A stretch of DNA of 23,523 nt from Thermoproteota archaeon. GTDB taxonomy: Archaea; Thermoproteota; Thermoprotei; Thermoproteales; Thermocladiaceae. Below the pieces are notes generated by a model. That model was not told where the DNA came from. It made no database searches and saw only the letters and a program-made list of their open reading frames with translations. Each line of letters starts with the position of its first letter. Positions within the stretch are counted from its first letter, which is position 1. The position numbers were made by a program, and so were the translations under genes. The DNA lies in the NCBI GenBank assembly GCA_013153895.1, contig JAADDN010000066.1, forward strand, positions 1 through 23,523. The letters are read 5' to 3'. This document shows, piece by piece, positions 22,526-23,523 of the stretch.

Positions 22526-23523
22526 ATGCAAATGAGAAGAAGCCAGCACCTATCAATTCATCCATCGTCCTCAGATGCTATAGATCAGCTGCTTGCCTCT
22601 CTACTAGAAGAAGCAATTAATAGAGGAATCATGTATCCAGCAACTGAATATGAACCAGTCAATGTTGAGCTAATAAGGCAGGTCTTTGGAGGTAACATAG
22701 GTGTTCAGAAGAAAGGTAATAAAATTATTCTAGAGACAGAATCTGGAAAATATTCTATCCCAATTAGGGAAATACCCCCACTAGGAAACATGCTACTAGT
22801 TATATACCCTAACAGCCAGCCAAAGGTCATGCCTAGAGGAGAATATCTCGGTGAAGCAATTATAGAATTAATTAAACTTCTATCTATACTTAATAGTAAT
22901 ATCTATGTAAATAGAGAACCTACAGCAATAGGAAACATGCCTAGACTCTCTACTTTACGTAAGATTAGACACATAGTACTATTTCCAGCTGAGAAAGCTC
23001 CAGGAATGATTGAGAAAGTTGGAGAGATAGAAATGGGGAGAATCAGTACTCCTCTCTACATGGCAATAGAAAGGTACTGGCACTTATTTCAGGTATATCC
23101 AGAACAGAGAATTGGATTAATAAGACAGAACCTGAACTATCTCCTACATAGTGAACTATTACCACACTCTTACATGTTTCATGCCAAGGAAATAGCAGAA
23201 AAAGATCTATATCCTACAATTTTAAAAGAAGCTGATGTCCTAGTATACCCCCTGCACGAAGCTGAAAAACTTCCCAGACTAGGCATCAGACATATTCTTA
23301 GTAAGATAAGGAAGATAATAATAGATAATATAAGTAGACTATGGGATGAATCCATACCTATTCTATTAGAAGAATACTACAATGAAGGACGACTTAACCA
23401 GACTGTGGAAGATGAAGAAATAGAAGAGAAGTCTAGCTCCGTACTTAGGGATGAGGTATCTTCTATAATAGACAGCATTATACATGATCTAGCAAGAGAG
23501 TTCAACATAGAGTACAATATTAT
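22526..23523 (+). CDS. Member of the unknown paralogue family, C-terminus outside window
   Basis: The frame is open from ATG 22526 (a second in-frame ATG at 22532) to the window edge, 332 codons. After a 30-residue helical start comes the family's beta block at about 66-105 (KIILETESGKYSIPIREIPP ... MLLVIYPNSQPKVMPRGEYL). Further blocks follow near 148-160 (RHIVLFPAEKAPG) and 230-250 (EADVLVYPLHEAEKLP). The last visible part is strongly acidic (EDEEIEEKSSS). The 76-nt gap before it holds only a weak TATA candidate near 22495-22504 (AGTAAAAAAG). Function unknown. Confidence 0.85.
   Translation, partial: MQMRRSQHLSIHPSSSDAIDQLLASLLEEAINRGIMYPATEYEPVNVELIRQVFGGNIGVQKKGNKIILETESGKYSIPIREIPPLGNMLLVIYPNSQPKVMPRGEYLGEAIIELIKLLSILNSNIYVNREPTAIGNMPRLSTLRKIRHIVLFPAEKAPGMIEKVGEIEMGRISTPLYMAIERYWHLFQVYPEQRIGLIRQNLNYLLHSELLPHSYMFHAKEIAEKDLYPTILKEADVLVYPLHEAEKLPRLGIRHILSKIRKIIIDNISRLWDESIPILLEEYYNEGRLNQTVEDEEIEEKSSSVLRDEVSSIIDSIIHDLAREFNIEYNI

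Noticed and set aside
1..23523. tRNA or rRNA genes, an attachment site at a tRNA, an integrase or a replication origin.
   Set aside because: I looked for tRNA-like cloverleaf segments, GC-rich structured stretches and recombinase motifs. The only GC-rich structured RNA candidate is at the tnpB 3' end, and the only recombinase trace is the 22-codon tnpA relic.

Overview
This is AT-rich DNA from a hyperthermophilic archaeon, most likely a crenarchaeote (Thermoproteota). Almost every isolated gene or operon head has an archaeal TATA-like box 24-30 nt upstream of the start codon and almost no room for a 5' leader, which implies leaderless transcripts. Arg is mostly AGA/AGG and Ile is often ATA. 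The only clear Shine-Dalgarno motif belongs to a gene inside an operon. Genes are packed edge to edge on both strands. I see no ribosomal, tRNA, metabolic or other housekeeping gene, so I infer accessory DNA: a plasmid, a virus or provirus, or an integrated mobile element. I could not identify a replication protein, integrase, packaging ATPase or known capsid fold, so the type of element is undecided.

Layout. (1) 1-2458, minus: two large, mainly helical proteins that may be distant paralogues of each other. (2) 2553-4783, plus: a 108-codon gene for a three-span membrane protein, cut in two by a 1.9-kb IS607-type insertion. The insertion carries a 22-codon remnant of the serine transposase gene tnpA, a tnpB gene, and two GC-rich hairpins at the tnpB 3' end that look like an omega (guide) RNA scaffold. 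(3) 4725-10265, minus: five consecutive large proteins of a family I do not recognise. (4) 10333-11939: a DUF262 (ParB/sulfiredoxin-like fold) protein, convergent with a 176-aa unknown. (5) 12000-16814, plus: four more members of the unknown family. (6) 16822-18224, minus: a small possible winged-helix protein, a Gly/Gln-rich helical protein and a two-span membrane protein. (7) 18333-19562, plus: another family member, clearly related to the one at 12000. (8) 19622-22449: a membrane-protein cluster (a double-ended Gly-rich two-span protein, three other membrane proteins) with a pair of overlapping minus-strand genes. (9) 22526-end, plus: the start of a further family member.

The main feature is the set of about eleven highly diverged paralogues, roughly 290-440 aa each, which fills about half of the window. 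Each has an N-terminal helical part, then a beta-rich block of the form 'hPhhh ... aromatic-h-h-P-h ... hhhYhhh', and often one or two later blocks of similar type. They lack visible signal peptides, membrane spans, nucleotide-binding motifs or catalytic signatures. Together with the small membrane proteins they could form a structural or surface assembly of a virus or plasmid, but that is inference.
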